A stretch of DNA of 64,000 nt, taken from contig JABHXA010000003.1 in the NCBI GenBank assembly GCA_018657495.1, forward strand, positions 229,182 through 293,181, given 5' to 3'. How positions within the stretch are numbered: the first letter of the stretch is position 1; every line of letters starts with the position of its first letter. The position numbers were made by a program, and so were the translations under genes. The notes beneath the pieces are model-generated. The model ran no database searches. It was not told the DNA's origin and was given only the letters and a program-made list of their open reading frames with translations. The stretch is from Fidelibacterota bacterium (GTDB taxonomy: Bacteria; Fidelibacterota; Marinisomatia; SCGC-AAA003-L08; JACNLC01). Shown here piece after piece: positions 47,792-55,373 of this stretch.

Positions 47792-48646
47792 ATTAAACGA
47801 ACAACACAACTGAGGAATATCTTAGCCCAACAAGAGCCTCTTATTCTTGCCGGAGTTTACGACGGTATTTCAGCCCATCTTGCTGAAAGTGCAGGTTTCA
47901 AATGTTTGTTTTCAAGTGGGTTTTGTATCAGCACTAGTAAAAACATACCTGATGTAGGTCTAATCACCATGACTGAGAATCTAAATAAATGTCGTGAAAT
48001 CCATTTGGCCTGCTCACTTCCAATCATTGCCGATGTGGATGATGGTTTTGGTGATTCTGTCATTGTGAAAAGGATGGTGAAAGAGTATGAAAATGCTGGT
48101 GTCGCCGGTGTCTGCATTGAAGATAATGTCCACCCAAAACGAAACAGTTTATTTGCGGACTTAAAACATCAACTTGTACCTGTAAAAGAGTTTGTTGAAA
48201 AAATCGATATTATTAAAAACTCCCAAACTGACCAGGACTTCATTGTCATCGCCAGAATTGAGGCTTTTATAGCAGGGATGGGAATCGATGAAGTTCTTGA
48301 ACGGGCCAACGCCTATTCAAATGCCGGTGCCGACCTGCTGCTTATCCATTCAAACAAATCCGGGCCGGAGGAGGTTTTTGAATTTACGTCACGATGGGAT
48401 GGCAATATCCCCCTGGTTGCAGTTCCCTCTACGTATTCAAATACTTCGGCACAGGCCTTATATGATAATGGGTACAAAGTAACTGTATTTGCCAATCAGG
48501 CTTTCCGCGCCTCTCTCAAGGCAATGGAAAAAGCATATCAAAAACTTTATAGGTCACAATCTATCTCATCAGTTGAAAATGAAATGATATCTCTTGCGGA
48601 TATTTATAAAATGATTAATTATTCAGCCGTAGAAAATAAAAAATAA
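47792..48646 (+). CDS. Phosphoenolpyruvate mutase-like enzyme (isocitrate lyase/PEP mutase superfamily), probable ATT start
   Basis: PEP mutase makes phosphonopyruvate, the first carbon-phosphorus bond. The frame must start before the TTG at 47906, since codons for TTQLRNILAQQEPLILAGVYDG precede it (family N terminus, quoted in part). AAGGAGGG at 47778-47785 points to ATT at 47792 (284 aa). Conserved residues are D54 (IPDVG), D81 and D83 (ADVDDGFG), and the motif EDNVHPKRNS (E110, K116, N118, S119). This matches EDKxxxxxNS of true PEP mutases except Lys to Asn at the third position. The C terminus (IARIEAFIAGMGIDEVLERA) also resembles them. Methylisocitrate lyases have PKRCGH instead, and so are less likely. 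Confidence 0.85.
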   Translation: MKRTTQLRNILAQQEPLILAGVYDGISAHLAESAGFKCLFSSGFCISTSKNIPDVGLITMTENLNKCREIHLACSLPIIADVDDGFGDSVIVKRMVKEYENAGVAGVCIEDNVHPKRNSLFADLKHQLVPVKEFVEKIDIIKNSQTDQDFIVIARIEAFIAGMGIDEVLERANAYSNAGADLLLIHSNKSGPEEVFEFTSRWDGNIPLVAVPSTYSNTSAQALYDNGYKVTVFANQAFRASLKAMEKAYQKLYRSQSISSVENEMISLADIYKMINYSAVENKK

Positions 48647-48697
48647 CAAAGACTATCTATTATTTATAAAATCCGCATATCACAGAGAGATTCTTAA

Positions 48698-50206
48698 TTG
48701 TCAGAAAATTTATTTTCGGATCTGTTGTTATCCAAAAATGAAAAAGATTTGGGGCAACCGGCTGTGCTCCTGGAAAATTACACGTTCACATATGCCGATA
48801 TCGTGAATTTGGTCAGGACTGCGACGGCATATATTGGATCAAAGGAGAATCTAGCCGGCGAGAGAATCATTCTCTGTATGCCCAACGGCCCTGAATTTAT
48901 CATTGCCTTTTTTGCTATTACAGCTCTGGGTGGCATTGTCGTCCCGATTGAGCCGCGAACGGGTCAGCAGAGAATTCGATTAATAATTGAACAGACAAAA
49001 CCCGCCTTTATTCTCCATACTGATTCTTTAAATTTCTCCTTCAATATTCCAGCGGTCAAATTCAGTATCGACTACGATTTAAAAAAAATCGACAATCATG
49101 ATGGATCGATGGGTATTCAATCTGAAAATCTACCCGGTTTAGAAACCGCAGCGCTTATTCTGTTTTCCTCAGGCTCTACTGGCACGCCAAAAGGGGCAAT
49201 TCTAACGCATAGACAATTACTCAAAATTGCCACAACTCTCTCAGAAGTTATTGGCATGGATGCCTTTCATCGTGAATATCTCATCGCCCCATTGACACAT
49301 AGTGGTGGTTTGCAGAGGGTGACGTCGACATTGCTTTCCGGTGGATGCCTCGTATTCCCATCTTCCCTCATATCTATCCCAACTTTAATTGATGATATTG
49401 AGAAATTTTCAATTAACGGATTCTTTTCCTCGCCACCGATGATAAAAATGCTTTTGAAAACGGATCCAGCTCGATTAAAAAATAAAGTTTTTAAACTGAA
49501 ATCAATCGAAATCGCCAGTGCTCCTCTCACCTCATTGGAAATTTCACGATTGCTGGAGTTATTCCCAAAAGCCAATGTATTTTTTCAATATGGACTTACC
49601 GAATGCTCACGGGCGCTTATCCTGGATTCGAGAAAACACCCTGATAAACTTCATACCGTTGGCAAACCCACTGATGGTGTAAAAGTGAAGATTGCTGATA
49701 CTGACGGAAATCGAATGCCCATAGGCGAGCAGGGAGAGATTCAACTCAAAGCCGAGCAATTGACAGGTGGTTTCTGGGATAATCCCGATGAATATCGATC
49801 AAAAATTAAACATGGCTGGTTTTCAACCGGAGATATCGGGAAGGAAGACGAAGAGGGATTTATAAGCTATTGTGGTCGTGTTGATGATCTGATCAATTGC
49901 GGTGGCAATTCTTATTTTCCTGCTGAAGTGGAAATTGAAGTAAAAGATTTACCCGGAATTAAAGATTATATGGTGGCAGGTGTGCCGGATCCACAGGATA
50001 TCCTCACCCAAATTCCATGGATTTTTATCGTGCCTACAAACCCGGATACTTGGGATATGCTTTCATTCAGATCATATCTTCACAAATCTTTGCCGTCGCA
50101 TATGATGCCAAGAAAGATTGTAATCGTTCCCAAAATCCCCCTAACAGACTCAGGTAAACCCAGCCGGAAAATGGCTATCAAATTATATGGACCCAAAAAC
50201 CAGTGA
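48698..50206 (+). CDS. AMP-forming acyl-CoA synthetase/acyl-carrier ligase
   Basis: This class I adenylate-forming enzyme activates a carboxylic acid with ATP and loads it on a thiol. The 502-aa protein with a TTG start has the P-loop SSGSTGTPKGAI, YGLTECSRA, the GWFSTGD motif, and the C-terminal catalytic Lys near SGKPSRKM. Its stop overlaps the acyl carrier protein start by 4 bp (GTGA), so the carrier protein is its likely thiol partner, as in DltA-DltC. The acid it activates is unknown; phosphonolactate or a related acid is my inference from the operon. Confidence 0.9.
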   Translation: MSENLFSDLLLSKNEKDLGQPAVLLENYTFTYADIVNLVRTATAYIGSKENLAGERIILCMPNGPEFIIAFFAITALGGIVVPIEPRTGQQRIRLIIEQTKPAFILHTDSLNFSFNIPAVKFSIDYDLKKIDNHDGSMGIQSENLPGLETAALILFSSGSTGTPKGAILTHRQLLKIATTLSEVIGMDAFHREYLIAPLTHSGGLQRVTSTLLSGGCLVFPSSLISIPTLIDDIEKFSINGFFSSPPMIKMLLKTDPARLKNKVFKLKSIEIASAPLTSLEISRLLELFPKANVFFQYGLTECSRALILDSRKHPDKLHTVGKPTDGVKVKIADTDGNRMPIGEQGEIQLKAEQLTGGFWDNPDEYRSKIKHGWFSTGDIGKEDEEGFISYCGRVDDLINCGGNSYFPAEVEIEVKDLPGIKDYMVAGVPDPQDILTQIPWIFIVPTNPDTWDMLSFRSYLHKSLPSHMMPRKIVIVPKIPLTDSGKPSRKMAIKLYGPKNQ

Positions 50207-50469
50207 GCAGTATGGAACCAACTGAAGTAAAAAAGAAAATCTATCAATTCCTCGAAGATAATTATTCATACCAGGCAAGTGAAATAACAGATACGACTGA
50301 TCTCCTTGATGGTTATGTGATCGATTCTTTGGGAATTATTCAGATTGTCATGTTTTTGGAAACCAGTTTTGGATGCGAATTTAATGCCAATGATGTGAAT
50401 GCCGACAATTTCAAGAATATCAATACGCTGAGTGAATTTGTTGAAGGTCAATTGAAGAACGGCAAATGA
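50203..50469 (+). CDS. Acyl carrier protein
   Basis: The 88-aa four-helix carrier has the phosphopantetheine site YVIDSLG (Ser42). The GTG start overlaps the ligase stop, and a second possible start (ATG at 50212) is three codons in. It would hold the activated acid as a thioester for the MBOAT protein encoded 4 bp downstream. A fatty-acid ACP would normally sit with fab genes and have a DSLD-type motif; the DSLG motif and context suggest a specialised carrier. Confidence 0.92.
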   Translation: MSSMEPTEVKKKIYQFLEDNYSYQASEITDTTDLLDGYVIDSLGIIQIVMFLETSFGCEFNANDVNADNFKNINTLSEFVEGQLKNGK

Positions 50470-50473
50470 TTCA

Positions 50474-52195
50474 ATGAGGATTCAACTCAGAGGGGCACCG
50501 GCCACTCCTGAACAACAGGAGAAAAACAACGCCAACAATAACTATTGGGTTGTATCGGGAGTTCTGACCGTTTTATTGGTCTATGCCTACCTGTTTTCCA
50601 ATGCGCCGGTTTATTTTGATATCCCATCTCCTCAGGATGTGCTTGGTAAGTTTGACATCCAGATAAAAAATCTGTTTAAGAATGTGAGGGATCTTGGCTG
50701 TTCCCTTCATATCCAGCATACATCGTTATTTGGTGCCAAGGATGAACGCCTGGTATTGTTTGCCGTTATCCTTTTGGCATTCCTCAGCGGATACTTTCTC
50801 CCCATAAAATATAAAAAGGCGGCCTTTGTACTCTGGTTTCTCCTCGGTTTTGGCTTCTTATATGGATTGGCTACTACGCTGATTTTCCTCGCCGCCCATC
50901 TGACAATCTATCTTTCTCTTCATTATCAAAATAAAAATATTTTTGCCGTGAGGGAAACTCTCAGTTTGGTGATTTTTGGTGTTTTGTATTTATCATTGGA
51001 TCTCCAAATGGGAATGTTACTTCTCGTATCCATAGGTGTAGCTGGACTTTCACTATTGATATTACAATTTGTTTTAGATCCAATTGTGAGGAAGAAGAAT
51101 AAATGGGTCGGGTTGTTTCAAACCCTAATCATTCAAACACCGATTCTCTTTGCGGCATTGGGAGCAATATCAGAGGGATTAACACAATATGAGTGGACGG
51201 TTCCTGTGGGCATCATCTTCCTATTCTGGCAATGGGAACGACTCATTATCTATTATGTGGATTTTAGGGGTAATGGCATCCCGGATGATATTTCGGTGAT
51301 CGAATATCTATCTATTTTTATGAGTCCAGCGACAATTTCAAACAATCGTTATGCGCCGTATGTAGGTCAGGGATATTCGTATCTTGCCGGCTGTTTTTAT
51401 AGTTTGGATAAGAATCGAATTATCATAAACGGCGTAAAACTCATCAGCATTGCCTTGTTCTATTTTTTGTTTAACCAATGGTTTTTGAAGGGTGTACGAT
51501 TATTTATTCATTCGCAATTTGGTATTACTGTATATGAATACTCCTATCAGGTTGTGCGTCAGTATGTGGCCGGGGAGTCGATTTCCACCGCCACGGTATT
51601 GATCACTACCTTCCTGGATCAAGTGAGGGTTTTTCTTATTTACGGGGCGGTGACTCATTTCAGGGTTGGGACCTGGAGATTGCTTGGTTATAATATGGAT
51701 CCGCAGTATAACAAACCATGGAAAGCGACCAATCTCGTTTCATTATGGTCCCGTTTTGCTTTTCATTATCGGGAGTTTTTAGTCCGGGCCTTTTATTACC
51801 CGGTATTTTTTCGGTTTTTTAAGAAAAGACCCTATTTAAGAACGTTTACTGCTACCATGATTGCCACTGCTATTGGTAATCTTCTCTGGGGACATATTCC
51901 TGATCATTTATATTATCGCGGTGTCACCTGGGATTATTTGATTTTACTACTCCGGGGCTGGCCCTATTATATTTTGCTTGGGTTGGGGATTTCCCTTACC
52001 CAACTTTACCTGATGAAGCGCAAAAGAAAACGCCGCCCATGGACATGGGACAGATACTTTGCCAGGGATATATTATTTTCCTTTTTAACCTTTCAGTTTT
52101 TCTCTCTCATTCATATCTTCAGCAGAACTACCGTGGATAGTACCTTAGCGGATCACGCAAAATTATTCCTTATCGGACTGGGGATACATTTGTAA
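50474..52195 (+). CDS. MBOAT family membrane O-acyltransferase (DltB/AlgI-like)
   Basis: The 573-aa protein has about twelve membrane helices. Its C-terminal half resembles the MBOAT core: NKPWKATNLVSLWSRFAFHYREFLV (compare NKPY-A-S--EFW-RWH in DltB/AlgI), followed by the invariant-type His in LLWGHIPDHL (His474). MBOAT proteins move acyl groups from carriers to acceptors across or within the membrane. The N-terminal 180 residues are an unusual membrane extension. With the ligase and carrier it forms a DltA-DltC-DltB-like set, but no dltD gene is present. Confidence 0.85.
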   Translation: MRIQLRGAPATPEQQEKNNANNNYWVVSGVLTVLLVYAYLFSNAPVYFDIPSPQDVLGKFDIQIKNLFKNVRDLGCSLHIQHTSLFGAKDERLVLFAVILLAFLSGYFLPIKYKKAAFVLWFLLGFGFLYGLATTLIFLAAHLTIYLSLHYQNKNIFAVRETLSLVIFGVLYLSLDLQMGMLLLVSIGVAGLSLLILQFVLDPIVRKKNKWVGLFQTLIIQTPILFAALGAISEGLTQYEWTVPVGIIFLFWQWERLIIYYVDFRGNGIPDDISVIEYLSIFMSPATISNNRYAPYVGQGYSYLAGCFYSLDKNRIIINGVKLISIALFYFLFNQWFLKGVRLFIHSQFGITVYEYSYQVVRQYVAGESISTATVLITTFLDQVRVFLIYGAVTHFRVGTWRLLGYNMDPQYNKPWKATNLVSLWSRFAFHYREFLVRAFYYPVFFRFFKKRPYLRTFTATMIATAIGNLLWGHIPDHLYYRGVTWDYLILLLRGWPYYILLGLGISLTQLYLMKRKRKRRPWTWDRYFARDILFSFLTFQFFSLIHIFSRTTVDSTLADHAKLFLIGLGIHL

Positions 52196-52319
52196 ATTTG
52201 ATAATCCCCCCCTGCTCACGCGGTTCTGGAGGGAGTTAGTAATTATCTAAAGAGCCTTTCAGCCCTCAGTAAAAATCACCCTGCGATACTTAAAATAATT
52301 TAGTGAGTCAGTTACCTCG

Positions 52320-54122
52320 TCAATCCTCTTTGCCCTGTGGGGCGATGATTAAGGTGATCTTTTCTTCTCCGCGCATAATTACCACAGTAGCATCAACACC
52401 TGCTGTACAATTCTGGAGGGCATACATATAATCCTGAATATTGAGTATGTCAATATCGTTGATGTTGATAATGATATCACCGGCTTCCATTCCGGCTTTG
52501 CCAGCAGGCGCTTTTTCACGAACACCACTTATTTTAAATCCATCACCAGTGTAGACAAAATCAGGCACCACACCAAATGTGACGCTGTAACCCCTGCCAC
52601 TGCGGCCGGATTTTTCGCGGGTTTCACCTTTCAGGAATTCTGGTCTTTCTTCAAGATAGATAATTTTCTTAAGTGTTCTTTCTGCCAGATCAGTAATTTT
52701 CTTCAAACCGGGAAAATTCAATTTATCGATATCATCAGATGGGCGGTGATAATCTTCATGGGCACCGGTAAAGAAAAATAATACTGGGATGTTTTTTAAA
52801 TAGAAAGATTGATGATCACTGCTGCCAAAACCTTCAGCATCAAGAGTAAGAGATAGGCTGTCTGTATTGACCTCATTTAATAGATCTTCCCAAATAGCGG
52901 CAGAGCCTGTTCCGCTGACAATCAGGGTGTTATCATTCAACCGACCAACCATATCCATATTCAACATGGCGGCAGTTTGTTCAAGTGGAATTAAAGGGTT
53001 TTCCACATAATTTGCAGAACCGAGGAGTCCCACTTCTTCAGCACCAAATGCCATAAACATCAGTGATCTCCGGTTGTCGTCAAGGGGTTGTTTGGGGAAA
53101 TATGCAGCAAGCTCCAACATGGCTGAAGTACCTGAACCATTATCATCGGCACCATTGTGAATATCATGAATATCGGGTGCCATGGAGGTTGATCCTTCGC
53201 CCCCCCAGCCGAGATGGTCCATGTGGGCCCCAACTACCACCCACTCATCTTTTAATGAACCGGCGCCGGGAAGGACACCAATGACATTTCTTGAGGTGCT
53301 CAATTCAGGTTCGATATCAATACTTACAGAGATTTTCCGGCCTATTGCGAAACTATTTGGAGCTGGTTCAGCATGGGGATGCGCTTTGATTGAAGTTTGT
53401 AAATCCTGGACATTGGCATGGTCTGCTGATGCCAACCATTCTTCCAATACGGCTCGCTTCATATGGATAGCTGGGATGCCAACACTTTGCTTTCCACCAC
53501 CAGATGCTGCAGATCTCAGCTTATCATTATAGGAATCCTCATTTGGACCAGTTACATAAATTATTGCCGCGGCGCCTTTTTCCCTGGCGGTTACTGCTTT
53601 GTATCTCAGTGGAGCATATTGGGCAAAATCACCATCATTTTTTTTGCTGTCTGGAGAGTATCTGAGTACCACCACAATCTTTCCTTCCACATCAAGATTC
53701 TCATAATCATCGTATGGAATATCTGGTGCGGATATACCATATCCAACAAAAACCACATCGGTATATATTTGCGCTTTTTCTGAAAATCCTAATGTAGAGA
53801 ATGATTCGTTTGAAATCCTATCCTGCCCATTTTCATCATTGGCAATGAAATTATTTTCACCAATTTTTACGCCAGAAATAAAATCAAATTCCTGAATATA
53901 ATTTCCATCGAGGGCTTCCAGTCCAAAGGAGGTAAAACATTTTTGCACATAGTCTGCAGTTCGTTTCTCAAATTTGGTTCCGGCATATCTTCCCTGTTGT
54001 TCATCATCGGTGAGGAACAATTCGTGGGCATATAAATCCTCTTCTGTAATCTGTGGATTTTCAGGAATAGCTATTTCATTGCAGGCCAGTATCAGTGGCA
54101 GTAGCAGCATGTATTTTTTCAT
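52320..54122 (-). CDS. M28 family zinc peptidase with PA and PDZ domains, lipoprotein
   Basis: The 600-aa protein has a lipobox (LILAC) near residue 14. A PA domain (about 110-250) is inserted before the M28 catalytic domain (about 260-480). Zinc ligands are in GAHMDHLG, NGADDNGSGTSAM, FGAEEVGLLG, NMDMVGR and HEDYHRPSDD. A PDZ domain (about 515-595) contains KAGMEAGDIIININD. It is a secreted aminopeptidase-type enzyme tethered to the envelope. The stop of the downstream-strand neighbour overlaps: the glycerophosphodiesterase gene ends 4 bp inside its start, so the two are cotranscribed. Confidence 0.93.
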   Translation of the reverse strand: MKKYMLLLPLILACNEIAIPENPQITEEDLYAHELFLTDDEQQGRYAGTKFEKRTADYVQKCFTSFGLEALDGNYIQEFDFISGVKIGENNFIANDENGQDRISNESFSTLGFSEKAQIYTDVVFVGYGISAPDIPYDDYENLDVEGKIVVVLRYSPDSKKNDGDFAQYAPLRYKAVTAREKGAAAIIYVTGPNEDSYNDKLRSAASGGGKQSVGIPAIHMKRAVLEEWLASADHANVQDLQTSIKAHPHAEPAPNSFAIGRKISVSIDIEPELSTSRNVIGVLPGAGSLKDEWVVVGAHMDHLGWGGEGSTSMAPDIHDIHNGADDNGSGTSAMLELAAYFPKQPLDDNRRSLMFMAFGAEEVGLLGSANYVENPLIPLEQTAAMLNMDMVGRLNDNTLIVSGTGSAAIWEDLLNEVNTDSLSLTLDAEGFGSSDHQSFYLKNIPVLFFFTGAHEDYHRPSDDIDKLNFPGLKKITDLAERTLKKIIYLEERPEFLKGETREKSGRSGRGYSVTFGVVPDFVYTGDGFKISGVREKAPAGKAGMEAGDIIININDIDILNIQDYMYALQNCTAGVDATVVIMRGEEKITLIIAPQGKED

Positions 54123-54970
54123 AATATCTCCAGTATGTATTTAATTTCGTCAGTGATGATGCCATCGGCACCAAATAATTTTGCCAGTTTAAATTCTTCC
54201 ATGGTGTTCACGGTCCACATATTTATCTTGAGACCAAGTCGTTTACATTTATCAACTAATTCTGTGGTGGCAGAATGGATATCAATATGTATGGCATCGG
54301 CTCGACCAATATATGAGAAGAGCAGGGGTGGTCTTTTAAAAATCCATTCATCTTTTGTTCTCCAAACCAGGCCTGTATGTATGTCTTTGTTGATTTTCTT
54401 TATTTTCCTGATCACCATAGGGTTAAATGAAGATACCAGAACGCGATCAATAATTTTGCGATCCTGAATAATTCTTACAAGTTCGCTTTCAAATCCTGAA
54501 GCCAGCACCCTTCGCGTTTTGATCTCAAGATTTATCAAACCTGTTGAAGGGATATTATCAAAGATATTGTCGAGCTGGGGTATCATTTCCAATTCGGATA
54601 AGCTGTCGCCGGCGAATTGCAGGTTGTGGATTCCCTGAATTTCCTCAAGTGTCAAATCGGCAATATACTTATTTCCATTTTGTGGATGTTTGATGTCAAA
54701 ATCATGATGGAGAATAATGTGATTATCCAGCGTTTTCATAATATCTACTTCAACTCCATTAGCGCCCTGATCAAAAGCAGCAATTATAGACGCATTGGTA
54801 TTTTCCTGAGCCTGTTGTGATGCACCTCGATGACCCAGAACAGACATCTTCTCTTCAGAATAAAATCTTTCTGCTGATGGATTCCAGGAAATGTATTCCT
54901 TAATTATCCAGACCGCAATAATAAATATGATAAAAACGATGATCATACAGGGCGTAAAACTACTGCACAC
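54119..54970 (-). CDS. Glycerophosphodiester phosphodiesterase
   Basis: GDPD enzymes hydrolyse glycerophosphodiesters to glycerol-3-phosphate and an alcohol. The 283-aa protein has an N-terminal membrane anchor (about 5-25), the catalytic motif GHRGASQQAQENT, metal ligands in GVEVDIMKT and HHDF, the ending MWTVNTMEEF, and GADGIITDE. It overlaps the start of the M28 peptidase gene by 4 bp. Confidence 0.94.
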   Translation of the reverse strand: MCSSFTPCMIIVFIIFIIAVWIIKEYISWNPSAERFYSEEKMSVLGHRGASQQAQENTNASIIAAFDQGANGVEVDIMKTLDNHIILHHDFDIKHPQNGNKYIADLTLEEIQGIHNLQFAGDSLSELEMIPQLDNIFDNIPSTGLINLEIKTRRVLASGFESELVRIIQDRKIIDRVLVSSFNPMVIRKIKKINKDIHTGLVWRTKDEWIFKRPPLLFSYIGRADAIHIDIHSATTELVDKCKRLGLKINMWTVNTMEEFKLAKLFGADGIITDEIKYILEIL

Positions 54971-55073
54971 ACATTATAATTATGGATTGATAAACGCAGG
55001 AAATAACGGTATCCTGCAAAAATAGACTTTTGCCACCATGAATCTCGTTGTGTAATGGAAAGTTTTACAGGGG

Positions 55074-55095
55074 CGAATCCATAAATGAATTCGCT
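55074..55095. repeat. Intergenic palindromic repeat, copy 1
   Basis: CGAATCCATAAATGAATTCG is an imperfect palindrome (arms CGAAT/ATTCG) and recurs at 55150-55171. A further hairpin GACGCT-GA-AGCGTC lies between the two copies near 55109-55122. The pair looks like a REP-type or miniature mobile repeat. Confidence 0.7.
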
Positions 55096-55149
55096 GAAAC
55101 AATGTAAGGACGCTGAAGCGTCATGGAACTCAATGCCATAGCCATTTAA

Positions 55150-55171
55150 CGAATCCATAAATGAATTCGCT
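55150..55171. repeat. Intergenic palindromic repeat, copy 2
   Basis: This is the second copy of the palindrome at 55074, identical over 22 bases. It lies 76 bp downstream and is followed by GGGACTGAAGCG, a variant of the GGACGCTGAAGCG that follows copy 1. Confidence 0.7.
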
Positions 55172-55236
55172 AAATTATTATGGGGACTGAAGCGCTCTGT
55201 TGAGATTATCAGTGACAAGTAACAAAAATTTAGTTA

Positions 55237-55245
55237 TTATCCACA
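55237..55245 (+). promoter_or_regulatory. dnaA: DnaA box, perfect consensus TTATCCACA
   Basis: TTATCCACA is the strongest DnaA binding sequence known in bacteria. It lies 129 bp before the dnaA start and could mediate autoregulation or origin function. Confidence 0.75.
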
Positions 55246-55329
55246 ACTGGCATCTCTTTAAATTCCCAATTGTTTTACTTGGAATCCATTCGTGTTCATC
55301 CCGAATTTTTACACGCGGATTTTGGTAAA

Positions 55330-55349
55330 TGTGAATAAGTTGTGAATAA
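55330..55349 (-). promoter_or_regulatory. dnaA: Pair of DnaA boxes TTATTCACA
   Basis: Two minus-strand copies of TTATTCACA (55330-55338 and 55341-55349) lie 11 bp apart, one helical turn, ending 24 bp before the dnaA start. One-turn spacing favours cooperative DnaA binding and suggests autorepression of dnaA. Confidence 0.72.
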
Positions 55350-55373
55350 TTAATTTGGATAAGGATATACCCC

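Larger units (their letters stand above)
54971..55373. other. dnaA upstream region with palindromic repeats and DnaA boxes
   Basis: This is a 403-bp non-coding region. Its left part has two repeated palindromes and a GACGCT-GA-AGCGTC hairpin. Its right part has DnaA boxes (described separately). Together they resemble a dnaA regulatory region and possibly part of oriC. I see no AT-rich 13-mers clear enough to claim an unwinding element. Confidence 0.5.

Noticed and set aside
47792..48646. 2-Methylisocitrate lyase or oxaloacetate-cleaving enzyme
   Set aside because: Those enzymes carry PKRCGH at the catalytic loop, whereas this protein has PKRNS and other PEP mutase residues.
53063..53783. 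Plus-strand open frames opposite the M28 peptidase
   Set aside because: They overlap a well-supported gene, have no ribosome binding sites and encode low-quality sequence; they are shadows.
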